This document shows positions 6,534 to 14,472 of a stretch of DNA of 19,715 nucleotides, one piece after another. The first letter of the stretch is position 1, and each line of letters opens with the position of its first letter. The notes below the pieces were generated by a model. The model saw only the letters and a list, made by a program, of their open reading frames with translations, was not told where the DNA came from and did no database searches. Origin of the DNA: Deltaproteobacteria bacterium (GTDB lineage: Bacteria > JAEEML01); contig JAEEML010000182.1 of the NCBI GenBank assembly GCA_016283195.1, forward strand, positions 1 through 19,715. Reading direction: 5' to 3'. The position numbers and the translations under genes were made by a program.

Positions 6534-6836
6534 CTAAATATAAAGTTCTTTCGAGTACTTATAGCTCTCTGCATACAGAGTTTCCGGGGCAATATCAATT
6601 GCGCCTTCCATCCAAGAGACAAAACCATACGTTACTTTTGCTGTACGGCGATTTGCTTCCTCAGCCAGCGGCGCAAAGGCACTCCCCTTATCCAGCAATG
6701 TTGTAACATCAAAAAGACGGGTTTCACCTGTTGAGAAGGTGATAAGCATCATACCATCATCGAGTATTTGTATTGCACTAACTTCAATCTGCGGAATAAG
6801 CTCCCCGGCATAGCAGATGCCATCTTTCACATACAT
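6534..6836 (-). CDS. DUF2442 domain protein
   Basis: A 100-residue protein with the DUF2442 pattern: an N-terminal strand region, ISAIQ-like (VSAIQILDDGMMLITFSTGE), then TRLFDVTTLLDKGSAFAPL, and a closing region GFVSWMEGAIDIAPETLYAES. Such proteins are small, cytoplasmic and of unknown role, often in gene pairs with DUF4160 or toxin-antitoxin-like neighbours. No partner is seen here. The start is the ATG at 6834-6836, seven bases after GGAGG; the frame extends to a TTG at 6842 inside the spacer. The gene is bracketed by copies of R2 and R3, as if it sits in a repeat-borne cassette. The opposite-strand frame at 6300-6734 is its shadow. Confidence 0.85.
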   Translation of the reverse strand: MYVKDGICYAGELIPQIEVSAIQILDDGMMLITFSTGETRLFDVTTLLDKGSAFAPLAEEANRRTAKVTYGFVSWMEGAIDIAPETLYAESYKYSKELYI

Positions 6837-6961
6837 GGCCAACCTCCAACCGCAATATTATACGGTACCTTCTGGCAAAAATCACCTTAAAACAGGCCAC
6901 CATTAAGTAGAGGCATAAGATTTCCCCCCTACTTGTTGAATATATTTGAATTTATTAAATG

Positions 6962-7083
6962 GCTACCGAGCCCGGGCCGGGGCGCGAGCCCCGGCTAAGC
7001 CAGAGCAAACGAAAGTAGCGGAGGTTTTCCCCAAAAAAAGAAAAAAGTAGAATAAAATCAAGTAAAAAAGTCGAACAAAACGG
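6962..7083. repeat. Repeat R3, short copy
   Basis: Left end 6962-7005 and right end from about 7013 match the two ends of the copy at 6154-6440 in the same orientation, but the middle is missing, as in an internal deletion derivative. The left part folds into an 8-bp GC-rich hairpin, GCCGGGGC/GCCCCGGC (6976-6995, loop GCGA). The right part shares GTAGCGGAGGTTTTCCCC, seven A and the AATCAAG-AAACGGGC tail. Confidence 0.6.
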
Positions 7084-7198
7084 GCCTGCAGTTAAGCAAA
7101 AAGAGCCTGGTACCATAAACCAGCCTCTCAACTACCCAGGCTTGCCGCTAAATTAGCCAGTCTGCCCACTTCAAATACACCATGCCACGTTTTGGAAT

Positions 7199-7276
7199 CC
7201 CTCTCTATTTGTAAAAATGGAGAGGGAAATTTCCAATAATTACCACTGATTGAGAGGGTGAGGGCGCCGCAGGCGG
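7199..7276. repeat. R2 hairpin, copy C, inverted relative to copy B
   Basis: CCCTCTCTATTT (7199-7210) pairs with AAATGGAGAGGG (7215-7226) with one wobble and a GTAA loop. The 21 bases at 7256-7276 are the exact reverse complement of the copy B leader at 6070-6090. Copies B and C therefore flank the DUF2442 gene as inverted copies. The rest of the gap (7277-7496) shows no gene. An imperfect AAAGCG...CGCTTT hairpin (about 7412-7435) lies upstream of queD. Confidence 0.6.
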
Positions 7277-7507
7277 CGTGACGACATTTTTCAAAAAGGT
7301 ATGAGTAATAATCAGAAAAGATTTTTGCCCATTCCCCTCCCCCAAAATAGGGACTTCCCATTTTAAACACGGTGATTATCTTAAGCCAAGCGATGCTGGA
7401 TAATATGGCCTTAAAAGCGGGCCAGCCAGGCGCTTTATTGGCCTAACAAGCCTAGTGAACCCTTGGTGTAACGTAGGCTCTACCGGCCGCATTTACAGGA
7501 GAAACCG

Positions 7508-7894
7508 GTGTATTTTAAAGATTTTTCTTATTTTGTTACACGTGAAACATCTTTCAGCGCGGCGCACCTTTTGCGCGGCTATAACGGCGAATGTAGCCAT
7601 CTCCATGGCCACAACTGGAAGGTGCAGGTGACAGTAAAAGCCAGTAATCTCGATGAGCTCGGCATGGTGATTGATTTTAAGGTGCTCGATAAAGAGATAA
7701 AAGCGGTGGCCGAAGAGTTAGATCACCACTTTATCAACGAGGTAGCGCCTTTTGACAACATAAATCCCACATCGGAAAACCTGGCCGCTTTTATTTTTAA
7801 AGAACTCTCCGCACGGATTGATAATGAACGCCTGGCGGTTTTTGAAGTAAAAGTGTGGGAGACAGAAAAGTCCTGCGCCACGGTAAGAAGATAA
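7508..7894 (+). CDS. queD: 6-carboxy-5,6,7,8-tetrahydropterin synthase (QueD)
   Basis: A 128-residue cytoplasmic enzyme of the PTPS/QueD family. It converts 7,8-dihydroneopterin triphosphate to 6-carboxytetrahydropterin, the second step towards preQ0 and queuosine. Zinc ligands are visible as His20 (SFSAAH) and His33/His35 in ECSHLHGHNW, with Cys29 four residues before the HGH as the expected nucleophile. Asp72-His73 (ELDHHFIN) and Glu118 (VWETE) complete the expected catalytic set. The length is normal for the family. It starts with GTG behind AGGAG at 7497-7501; the codon before FKDF is TAT and no better start follows. It is first of four close co-directional genes (12 bp to hslV). No other queuosine gene is in view, so the pairing with hslV looks like shared transcription rather than shared function. 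Confidence 0.92.
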   Translation: MYFKDFSYFVTRETSFSAAHLLRGYNGECSHLHGHNWKVQVTVKASNLDELGMVIDFKVLDKEIKAVAEELDHHFINEVAPFDNINPTSENLAAFIFKELSARIDNERLAVFEVKVWETEKSCATVRR

Positions 7895-7906
7895 GACGAG
7901 GTAAAT

Positions 7907-8455
7907 ATGGAACCAATTTACGGAACAACAATTTTAGCAGTGCGCCGCGGCCAAGAGGTCGTGGTCATCGGCGATGGCCAGGTAACTCAGGGTAATACAG
8001 TAATGAAAGGCACAGCCAAAAAGGTGCGCCGCCTCTATCACGACAAAGTGATTACCGGTTTTGCCGGCTCCACCGCCGATGCCTTTACCCTCTTTGAGCG
8101 CTTCGACGCTAAGTTAAAGGATTTTAACGGCAATTTACAAAAAGCTGCCGTGGAACTGGCCAAAGACTGGCGCACCGATAAATCCCTGCGCCAACTGGAA
8201 GCTATGCTTTTGGTGGTGGATAAAGAGCATGGCTATATTATCTCCGGCAACGGCGATGTTATTGAGCCGGAGGGCGGTATTATGGGCATCGGCAGCGGTA
8301 GTCCATTTGCTATCGCCGCTTCGCGGGCGCTCATGGCCAAAACTGAGCTCTCAGCCCGCGAAATAGCGGAAACAGCCATGAATATCGCAGCTGAAATGTG
8401 CATTTATACCAATAAAGAATTTACCATCGAAGAAATAAATGGCGGAGATAACTAA
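7907..8455 (+). CDS. hslV: HslV, proteolytic subunit of the HslUV (ClpYQ) protease
   Basis: 182 residues, full length for the family. HslV forms a double hexamer whose N-terminal threonine cleaves peptide bonds in substrates unfolded by HslU. After a six-residue leader MEPIYG comes TTILAVRRG, so Thr7 is the expected catalytic residue exposed after processing. GDGQVT (22-27), TAKKVRRL and GFAGSTADA are family signatures, as is the [19 protein letters not shown] stretch. Unlike the E. coli protein, where Thr follows Met directly, a short propeptide must be removed. GAGG at 7898-7901 sets the start. The stop codon overlaps the hslU start by one base (TAATG), which implies translational coupling. 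It acts in the cytoplasm. Confidence 0.95.
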   Translation: MEPIYGTTILAVRRGQEVVVIGDGQVTQGNTVMKGTAKKVRRLYHDKVITGFAGSTADAFTLFERFDAKLKDFNGNLQKAAVELAKDWRTDKSLRQLEAMLLVVDKEHGYIISGNGDVIEPEGGIMGIGSGSPFAIAASRALMAKTELSAREIAETAMNIAAEMCIYTNKEFTIEEINGGDN

Positions 8456-9876
8456 TGGATAATAAAGATATTTATACACCAAAAGAGATTGTGGCCCAGC
8501 TCGATAATTATGTGGTTGGGCAAAAAAACGCCAAACGGGCCGTGGCCATTGCTCTAAGAAATCGCTGGCGGCGGCAAAAGCTGGACGCGGCTATTAGAAA
8601 CGAAGTTTATCCCAAAAATATCATGCTGATAGGCCCCACAGGCGTGGGTAAAACCGAAATTGCCCGCCGCCTCGCTAAACTGGCCAAAGCCCCCTTTTTA
8701 AAAGTGGAGGCTTCTAAATTCACCGAGGTAGGCTATGTGGGGCGCGATGTGGAATCCATCATCCGCGATTTAACAGAAATTGCCGTGCAAATGGTGGAAA
8801 AAGAATTTGAAGCTAATGTACGCGTAAAAGCCGAAAAAAAAGCCAAAGAAAAAATCTTAAATATCCTCTTTCCGCAAAAAGCAGCTGAAGCACCGGCCGA
8901 AACTCCCAAAGAGCGGCCCGCAGTCTTTGTGGTGGACCCTAGCGGCAATGTGGCTAAAGACTTGCCGGTAAGTGCCGAAAGTCACCGTGATGATCTTTTA
9001 GCCCGCCTGGAAAAAGGCGAATTCGACGGGCGCAATATTGAAATTGAGGTGCGCGAAACAAGTAGCCCCATGCTCCAGGTTTTTGCCGGCACCGGGCTTG
9101 AAGAAATGGGCGTAAATTTTCAGGAAATGTTTGCCAACACCCCCTTTGGCGGCGGGAACAAAAAGAGCAAAAAACGCTCGCTTACGGTTAAAGAAGCCAT
9201 TCCGCTCTTAATTGAGCAGGAAGCCTCGCAAATGGTGGATAAAGACGCTGTTACCAAAGAGGCCATAAATAGAGCCGAAAATCACGGCATTGTCTTTATC
9301 GACGAGATAGACAAAATCACCACCAGGTCCGGCGGCGGCAGCGGCCACGGGCCGGAAGTCTCCCGCGAGGGCGTGCAGCGCGATCTCTTGCCCATTGTCG
9401 AAGGCACCACCGTCACTACCAAATATGGACCAGTTAATTCCGAGCATATTCTCTTTATTGCCGCCGGCGCCTTTCATGTGGCAGAAGTATCTGATTTAAT
9501 ACCAGAATTACAGGGGCGCTTTCCCATCCGCGTGGAGCTCGACGCCTTAACTGAAGAAGATTTTCTGCGCATTTTGACCGAGCCTTCCAACTCATTGGTT
9601 AAGCAATATTCTGCCCTTCTCGCTACAGAAGAGGTGACGCTAGATTTCAAAGAAGAGGCCTTAAAAGAGGTGGCCCATTTTGCCTGGGTTGTAAATAACC
9701 GCTCGCAAAATATCGGCGCTCGGCGGCTCCACACCATTATGGAAAAACTGGTGGAGGAAATTTCCTTTAACGCCCCGGAAATGAGCGGGCAGACAGTGAA
9801 TATAGATAGAGCCTTTGTGCTGGATAATTTGCAAAATCTGGTGGAAAACGAAGATCTTAGCCGCTATATTTTGTAA
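8455..9876 (+). CDS. hslU: HslU, AAA+ unfoldase subunit of the HslUV protease
   Basis: 473 residues, within the usual range. It begins with YTPKEIVAQLDNYVVGQKNAK and has Walker A GPTGVGKT (60-67), the pore loop GYVG (93-96), an inserted I domain of about 100-240 with an Ala/Pro/Glu-rich variable stretch near 141-155, Walker B IVFIDEID (279-286), SREGVQRDLLP, and a sensor-2 region NIGARRLHTIMEKLVEE (419-435). The C-terminus EDLSRYIL is the conserved tail that inserts between HslV subunits to activate them. ATP hydrolysis drives unfolding and translocation into the HslV chamber. It sits directly after hslV with a 1-bp overlap. No deviation from an active enzyme is visible. Confidence 0.96.
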   Translation: MDNKDIYTPKEIVAQLDNYVVGQKNAKRAVAIALRNRWRRQKLDAAIRNEVYPKNIMLIGPTGVGKTEIARRLAKLAKAPFLKVEASKFTEVGYVGRDVESIIRDLTEIAVQMVEKEFEANVRVKAEKKAKEKILNILFPQKAAEAPAETPKERPAVFVVDPSGNVAKDLPVSAESHRDDLLARLEKGEFDGRNIEIEVRETSSPMLQVFAGTGLEEMGVNFQEMFANTPFGGGNKKSKKRSLTVKEAIPLLIEQEASQMVDKDAVTKEAINRAENHGIVFIDEIDKITTRSGGGSGHGPEVSREGVQRDLLPIVEGTTVTTKYGPVNSEHILFIAAGAFHVAEVSDLIPELQGRFPIRVELDALTEEDFLRILTEPSNSLVKQYSALLATEEVTLDFKEEALKEVAHFAWVVNNRSQNIGARRLHTIMEKLVEEISFNAPEMSGQTVNIDRAFVLDNLQNLVENEDLSRYIL

Positions 9877-9910
9877 TTTTTTGATAACAAATAAAAAGCG
9901 AATTAAGCAA

Positions 9911-11347
9911 ATGAGCAAGCAACAAGATTTTTGGCAGGAAGAAAAACTTTGGCCGGATGTGCCGCCGGAGCGGCAAATTTTTTGTAACCGCACTATGAAT
10001 ATGCGCCATATCGGGGCTATCGGCTTTGATATGGATTATACTTTAATCCATTATCACGCCAGCGAGTGGGAAAAATGCGCTTTTGCCCATTTGCAAAAAA
10101 GTATTTCAAAAGAAGGCTTTCCGGCTGAAAATCTCACTTTTGACCCTTCTTTTATGCTGCGCGGTTTGGTGGTGGACAAGCAGCTGGGCAATTTAGTAAA
10201 AGCCAACCGCTTCGGTTATGTAAAAAAGGCCTTTCACGGCACAAGGCCGCTCACTTTTGAGGAGCAGCGCGCCGCTTACAGCCGCGTTTTGGTTTCTACC
10301 GATGAGCCGCGTTTTGCCTTTTTGAATACTCTTTTTGCCATTTCCGAAGGCTGTATGTACTCCCAATTGATTGACCGCCTGGAGGAAGGAGCCTTTAGCC
10401 GCCACATCAGTTACGGCGATCTCTATGATTTAGTGCGAAAATCTTTAAATGCTGCCTATATTGAAGGCCATTTACAGCGCGAGATCATGGCCGATCCGGC
10501 CCGCTTTGCCGTGCCTGACGATGAGCTTATTCTCACTTTGCAGGATCTCCGCGAAGCCGGTAAAAAGCTGCTTTTAATCACTAATTCCGACTGGAATTAC
10601 ACTAATTTTATGATGAATTACGTCTTTGGCCCTCATTTGCCGGCCGGTAGCGATTGGCGCTCGCTTTTTGACCTCGTGGTGGTAAGTTCAAGAAAACCGG
10701 AATTTTTCTCCGGTAATAGCCGCTTTTTTGAAGTGGTAAACGAAGAGGGCCTTTTAAAACCAGTAACCAGCGGCCTGGAATTTGGCAAGCAGTATCTTGG
10801 TGGCAACGCTCAAGCTGTGGAAAAATTGCTTGGCCTTTCCGGAGAAGAGATTCTCTATGTGGGCGATCACATTGTCGATGATATTTTAACTTCTAAAAGC
10901 ATGCTGCGCTGGCGCACCTGCCTTATTGTGCGCGAACTGGAAAAAGAGCTTTTGGCCGAGGAGGCTTTTGCCCCCTGCCGCAGCGATTTAAACGAACTCA
11001 TGGCCCGCAAAGAGAAGTTGGAATATATTCAGTGTCAATTAAAAGTACTTTTATTACGCAAGCACAAAAAATATGGCGATCCCAATGTCGGCGGGCGGTT
11101 AGTAACTAATAAACTGGCTGAATTAAAAGAAGATTTAATGAATCTTGATGAAAAACTCTCTCCTCTCGCTATAGCTTCCGGCCAGGTTTACAACGAAAAA
11201 TGGGGGCCGCTCCTGCGCGTTGGCAGTGAAGAAAGCTATTATTATGCTCAGCTTGAAGCCGGCGCCGATATTTATACTTCCAGAGTGAGCAATTTTCTTT
11301 ATGCTACACCTTTTGCCTTTTTCCGCTCGCGGCCAAAACTATATTAA
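9911..11347 (+). CDS. HAD-IG family 5'-nucleotidase
   Basis: 478 residues from the ATG at 9911. It belongs to the HAD superfamily, subclass IG 5'-nucleotidases (PF05761), related to eukaryotic cytosolic purine 5'-nucleotidase and expected to dephosphorylate nucleoside monophosphates. Motif I is FDMDYTL with Asp40 (nucleophile) and Asp42. Motif II is LLLITNSDW (Thr225). Motif III is the Lys262 of SSRKPEFF. Motif IV is YVGDHIVDDI (Asp319, Asp323/324). Family signatures HYHASEWE, GNLVKANRFGYV and RTCLIVRELEKE are present. The frame is open back to 9815 inside hslU, but family similarity begins near MSKQQDFWQEEK, and 9911 is the only ATG that leaves a 34-bp gap; the ribosome site there is weak. 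It is last in the queD-hslVU group. Its exact substrate is unknown. Confidence 0.9.
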   Translation: MSKQQDFWQEEKLWPDVPPERQIFCNRTMNMRHIGAIGFDMDYTLIHYHASEWEKCAFAHLQKSISKEGFPAENLTFDPSFMLRGLVVDKQLGNLVKANRFGYVKKAFHGTRPLTFEEQRAAYSRVLVSTDEPRFAFLNTLFAISEGCMYSQLIDRLEEGAFSRHISYGDLYDLVRKSLNAAYIEGHLQREIMADPARFAVPDDELILTLQDLREAGKKLLLITNSDWNYTNFMMNYVFGPHLPAGSDWRSLFDLVVVSSRKPEFFSGNSRFFEVVNEEGLLKPVTSGLEFGKQYLGGNAQAVEKLLGLSGEEILYVGDHIVDDILTSKSMLRWRTCLIVRELEKELLAEEAFAPCRSDLNELMARKEKLEYIQCQLKVLLLRKHKKYGDPNVGGRLVTNKLAELKEDLMNLDEKLSPLAIASGQVYNEKWGPLLRVGSEESYYYAQLEAGADIYTSRVSNFLYATPFAFFRSRPKLY

Positions 11348-11358
11348 AAAAAGGTAAT

Positions 11359-11970
11359 CTAATTAAGTGCCACCACTCCGGCACAGCTAAATTCCGGAAT
11401 TAACATATATTCTTCGCTGGTGCTTATGCCATAGCTGCCGCCATCAAGTAGCGAAACCAAAAGCTCATTGCCCTTTAAATCCGGGCAAAAGGGGTAACCA
11501 AAGGAGTAGCGCCTTAGTTTTAAAGCCGGGTACTCTTTTTGCACCATATCCTGCGCCATTTGGGCCAGAGTTTCGGTGGCTTCCGCTCCCAGTCCGTGCA
11601 GATAAAAATAGTCGCTGAGGCGCTCTTTTTCCTCAAGCTCTTGGTAAAAAGAGCTAAATTTTTGGCCGAGACTCACCAAAAAGAGCCAGACTTTACCGCC
11701 GGGAAGTTCATGGCCGATAAAGGGCAAAAGTGGGGGCGGAGCTTCCGGTATTAGTACATATTCTTTAATAATAATAATGCCTTCCGGTATATTATTCTCT
11801 TTTAATTCGCCGGTTAATCTAGTAAAAAGTGGGCGTACTTTCTGCGCTTCATACTGGGCTTTTTCCATGGGGCTCATGGAACTCTGCAAAAGGCGCCAGC
11901 GGGTAGTAAAAAGGCGGCGGGTGTTAAGGTTGGAAAAGAGAACATTAGGTAAAAATTTAATTATTTTCAT
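11359..11970 (-). CDS. Stand-alone methionine synthase reactivation domain
   Basis: 203 residues that correspond to the C-terminal AdoMet-binding activation domain of cobalamin-dependent methionine synthase (PF02965). The key stretch RRYSFGYPFCPDLKGNELL (153-171) matches the family's RYS-GYPACPD motif, followed by SEEYMLIPEFSCAGVV, the counterpart of the TES-AM-P--SVSG block. In E. coli this domain is fused to MetH and binds AdoMet to remethylate cob(II)alamin after accidental oxidation. Here it is a separate gene, overlapping the metH stop by ATGA. The N-terminal 50 residues (including RRLFTTRWRLLQSS) diverge from the usual pattern. It most likely works in trans with the upstream MetH. It is last in the operon and converges on the 5'-nucleotidase gene 11 bp away. 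Confidence 0.85.
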   Translation of the reverse strand: MKIIKFLPNVLFSNLNTRRLFTTRWRLLQSSMSPMEKAQYEAQKVRPLFTRLTGELKENNIPEGIIIIKEYVLIPEAPPPLLPFIGHELPGGKVWLFLVSLGQKFSSFYQELEEKERLSDYFYLHGLGAEATETLAQMAQDMVQKEYPALKLRRYSFGYPFCPDLKGNELLVSLLDGGSYGISTSEEYMLIPEFSCAGVVALN

Positions 11971-14471
11971 GACTTTATATAGCGCAAATCATCAAAGGCA
12001 TCCTTACAATAAAAGACTTTGCCGCCCGGATAAGCTGGAGCCAGAGTTTCCTCGGTAAAATCAGGGGTGAGTGCGGCACCGCCCACCAGCACGGGAATGG
12101 TAAGTCCCGCTTCTTTAAAGGCTTTTACATAATCAATCATAGCCATGGCGCTGGAGACCAAAAGACCGGAAAGACCGATAGCTGCCGGCTTTTCCGCTTT
12201 AGCCACTTCCAGTATGCGCTCAATGGGCACTTTTATGCCTAGGTCGATAACTTTTATGCCGTTATTTTGCAAAATCATTTTGACCAGATTTTTGCCGATA
12301 TCATGCACATCGCCGCGCACAGTAGCCAAAATAACTTTGGGCCCGCTAGGCTCTCCGCCGGCAGCGGCAAAGTGCGGCTCCAGCAATTTTGTGGCTTTAC
12401 TCATCACTTCGGCGCTTTTTAAGACAAAGGGCAGCTCTATTTTGCCCTGCCCCATTTTTTCTCCTACTTCAGCCATAGCCGGCAGCAAAATATCGCTTAA
12501 AATTGCTTCGGCCGGCTTTTCGGCCAAAAGGTCCGGCAGGGCTTTTAATAAATCCTCGCGCCCGCGTAAAATGGCCAGTTTTACGCTTTCGGCCGGGCTC
12601 AAAGTAAGCGGCTCATCTTTAGCGGCAAGCTCAATATCTGAAAATAATTTTATAAATAATTCCAATGGATCGCCGTCTTCGGCCCGGTTATAAATAAGAT
12701 TTAAAGCTATTTTTTTAGCTTCTTCGGGCAATTTTTTGAGCGGCAAAATCTGAGCCGGATTGACAATAGCAGCCGCAAGGCCGGCCTTTTTAGCTTCATA
12801 AAGAAATACGGAATTTAAAATGGGGCGGCTTTTGGCACTTAAACCAAAACTGATATTGGAAAGCCCCAAAACCGTATGCGCTTTGGGGCAAATTTCATGG
12901 AGCCCCTTTATGGCCTCCAGCGTCTCCATAGCCGAAGTTTTGAGGCTCTCTTCGCCTGAGGCCAGAGTAAAAGTAAGAAAGTCAATAAATATAGCTTCTT
13001 CCGGCACACCTTCGGCCTTTGCGAGCGTTATAAGCCGGCGGGCAATATCAAGTTTTTCGGCGGCTTTTTTGGCCATGCCCGCTTCATCTATGGTGAGCGC
13101 TATCACCATAGCGCCATATTTTTGGGCCAGTTTTAAAATAGCTTTGGCCTTTTGCCCGCCGTCTTCCAGATTAATGGAATTAATAAGCGCCCGGCCGCTA
13201 TAGAGCATGAGCGCTTCTTCCAGAGCCTTGGGGCTGGTGCTGTCTAAAACCAAGGGGAGGCGCGAAGATTTATTAGCTCTTTGAGTGAGCTCTTTTAAGA
13301 GCGCTTCTTCATCGAGCCCGGCATAAGCTACACTTAAATCTATAGCGTGAGCCCCTTTTTGTTCTTGGTCTAAAAGTATTGCCAGAGAATCATCTAACTT
13401 ACCGGAAAGTAAAGTCTTTCTAAAGGCTTTACTGCCGGTGGCATTGGTGCGCTCGGCAATCATAATGGGCTTTTCGGCCCGCTCTATATCGAGCGCGCCA
13501 TAGAGGCTGGAGAGCATAACCGGCGGCGCCGGCCTGGCAAATTCCGGCCTATTTTGGCCCTTTATGGCCTGATTTATAGCCGCTATATGTTGCGGCGAAG
13601 TGCCGCAACAGCCGCCCACGATGGAGAGCGGTATCTTTTGCATAATTTCCGCTATGTGGGTGCCCATTTCGGCCGGGCTCTCTGGGTATAAAAGGCCGCT
13701 TGGCGTTGTTTGCGGCAAGCCGGCATTGGGGTAAAAACCTATATATCCCGGCCAGATAGCGGCTAGTTCCGCTAAATATGGCGAGAGTGCTTCCGGGCCG
13801 TTTCCGCAATTAAAACCCAAAATATCAATGCCAAGCGGCCAAAGAGCGCTCACTACGGCCGCAATGGGCGACCCGGTGAGGAGAGTGCCGTTTTTTTCCA
13901 AAGTAACAGAGACATATATAGGCACTTCATGGCCCGCTTTTTGCTCGGCGTGAGCGGCGGCTACTGCGGCTTTTATTTGCAAAAGGTCCTGCGCGGTTTC
14001 TATTTGCAGCATATCGGCGCCGCCGGAAATCAGGCCCGCTATTTGGCAGCGATAGCCCTCATAGAGCTCTTTGTAAGATATTTGCCCCAGTGAAGGCAAC
14101 TTGTCGCCCGGGCCGATAGAAGCCGAAACAAAGCGGGGAATGCCTGTTTTTTCTGTATAAAAAGCGGCCGCTTTTTTAGCTAAAAGCACCGCTTCTTCAT
14201 TTAACTTTTCGCACTCTCCAGCAAGGCTGTGCTCAGCCAAAAGGCGCGGCACGGCACTAAAGGAATCCGTCTCGATTATCTCGGCGCCGTTTTCCAAAAA
14301 AGCGCTATGAATTTCACTAATTACTTCCGGTGCCGAGCGCACAAGATAATCAAAACAACCGGGATGAGCGCCAAAAATCTCCGGGCCATAATTTTTAGCC
14401 ATGAGCGTTGTGCCCATAGCGCCATCTAGCATTAGCGGCCGCTTTTTTAAAATATCTAATATTTTAGCCAT
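11967..14471 (-). CDS. metH: Cobalamin-dependent methionine synthase lacking the reactivation domain
   Basis: 834 residues from the ATG at 14471, one base after the previous stop. It transfers a methyl group from methyltetrahydrofolate through cobalamin to homocysteine. Domains in order: homocysteine binding, about 10-305, with LDGAMGTTL and zinc ligands Cys222 (GFNCGNGPE) and Cys288-Cys289 (GGCCGT); pterin binding, about 335-595 (IAERTNATGSKAF, NSINLEDG, GLSNISFGL); B12 cap helices, about 625-705; and B12 binding, about 715-834, with DVHDIG giving Asp721 and the cobalt-ligating His723. E. coli MetH has about 1227 residues including the fourth domain, which is encoded here by the next, overlapping gene. 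The frame also extends five codons upstream to a TTG, but that would overlap the aminotransferase end. No riboswitch or promoter is seen before it; it depends on the operon. Confidence 0.95.
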   Translation of the reverse strand: MAKILDILKKRPLMLDGAMGTTLMAKNYGPEIFGAHPGCFDYLVRSAPEVISEIHSAFLENGAEIIETDSFSAVPRLLAEHSLAGECEKLNEEAVLLAKKAAAFYTEKTGIPRFVSASIGPGDKLPSLGQISYKELYEGYRCQIAGLISGGADMLQIETAQDLLQIKAAVAAAHAEQKAGHEVPIYVSVTLEKNGTLLTGSPIAAVVSALWPLGIDILGFNCGNGPEALSPYLAELAAIWPGYIGFYPNAGLPQTTPSGLLYPESPAEMGTHIAEIMQKIPLSIVGGCCGTSPQHIAAINQAIKGQNRPEFARPAPPVMLSSLYGALDIERAEKPIMIAERTNATGSKAFRKTLLSGKLDDSLAILLDQEQKGAHAIDLSVAYAGLDEEALLKELTQRANKSSRLPLVLDSTSPKALEEALMLYSGRALINSINLEDGGQKAKAILKLAQKYGAMVIALTIDEAGMAKKAAEKLDIARRLITLAKAEGVPEEAIFIDFLTFTLASGEESLKTSAMETLEAIKGLHEICPKAHTVLGLSNISFGLSAKSRPILNSVFLYEAKKAGLAAAIVNPAQILPLKKLPEEAKKIALNLIYNRAEDGDPLELFIKLFSDIELAAKDEPLTLSPAESVKLAILRGREDLLKALPDLLAEKPAEAILSDILLPAMAEVGEKMGQGKIELPFVLKSAEVMSKATKLLEPHFAAAGGEPSGPKVILATVRGDVHDIGKNLVKMILQNNGIKVIDLGIKVPIERILEVAKAEKPAAIGLSGLLVSSAMAMIDYVKAFKEAGLTIPVLVGGAALTPDFTEETLAPAYPGGKVFYCKDAFDDLRYIKS

Positions 14472-14472
14472 A

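Noticed and set aside
6300-6734. 144-residue plus-strand frame
   Set aside because: It crosses repeat R3 and runs antisense to the DUF2442 gene, with no family resemblance.
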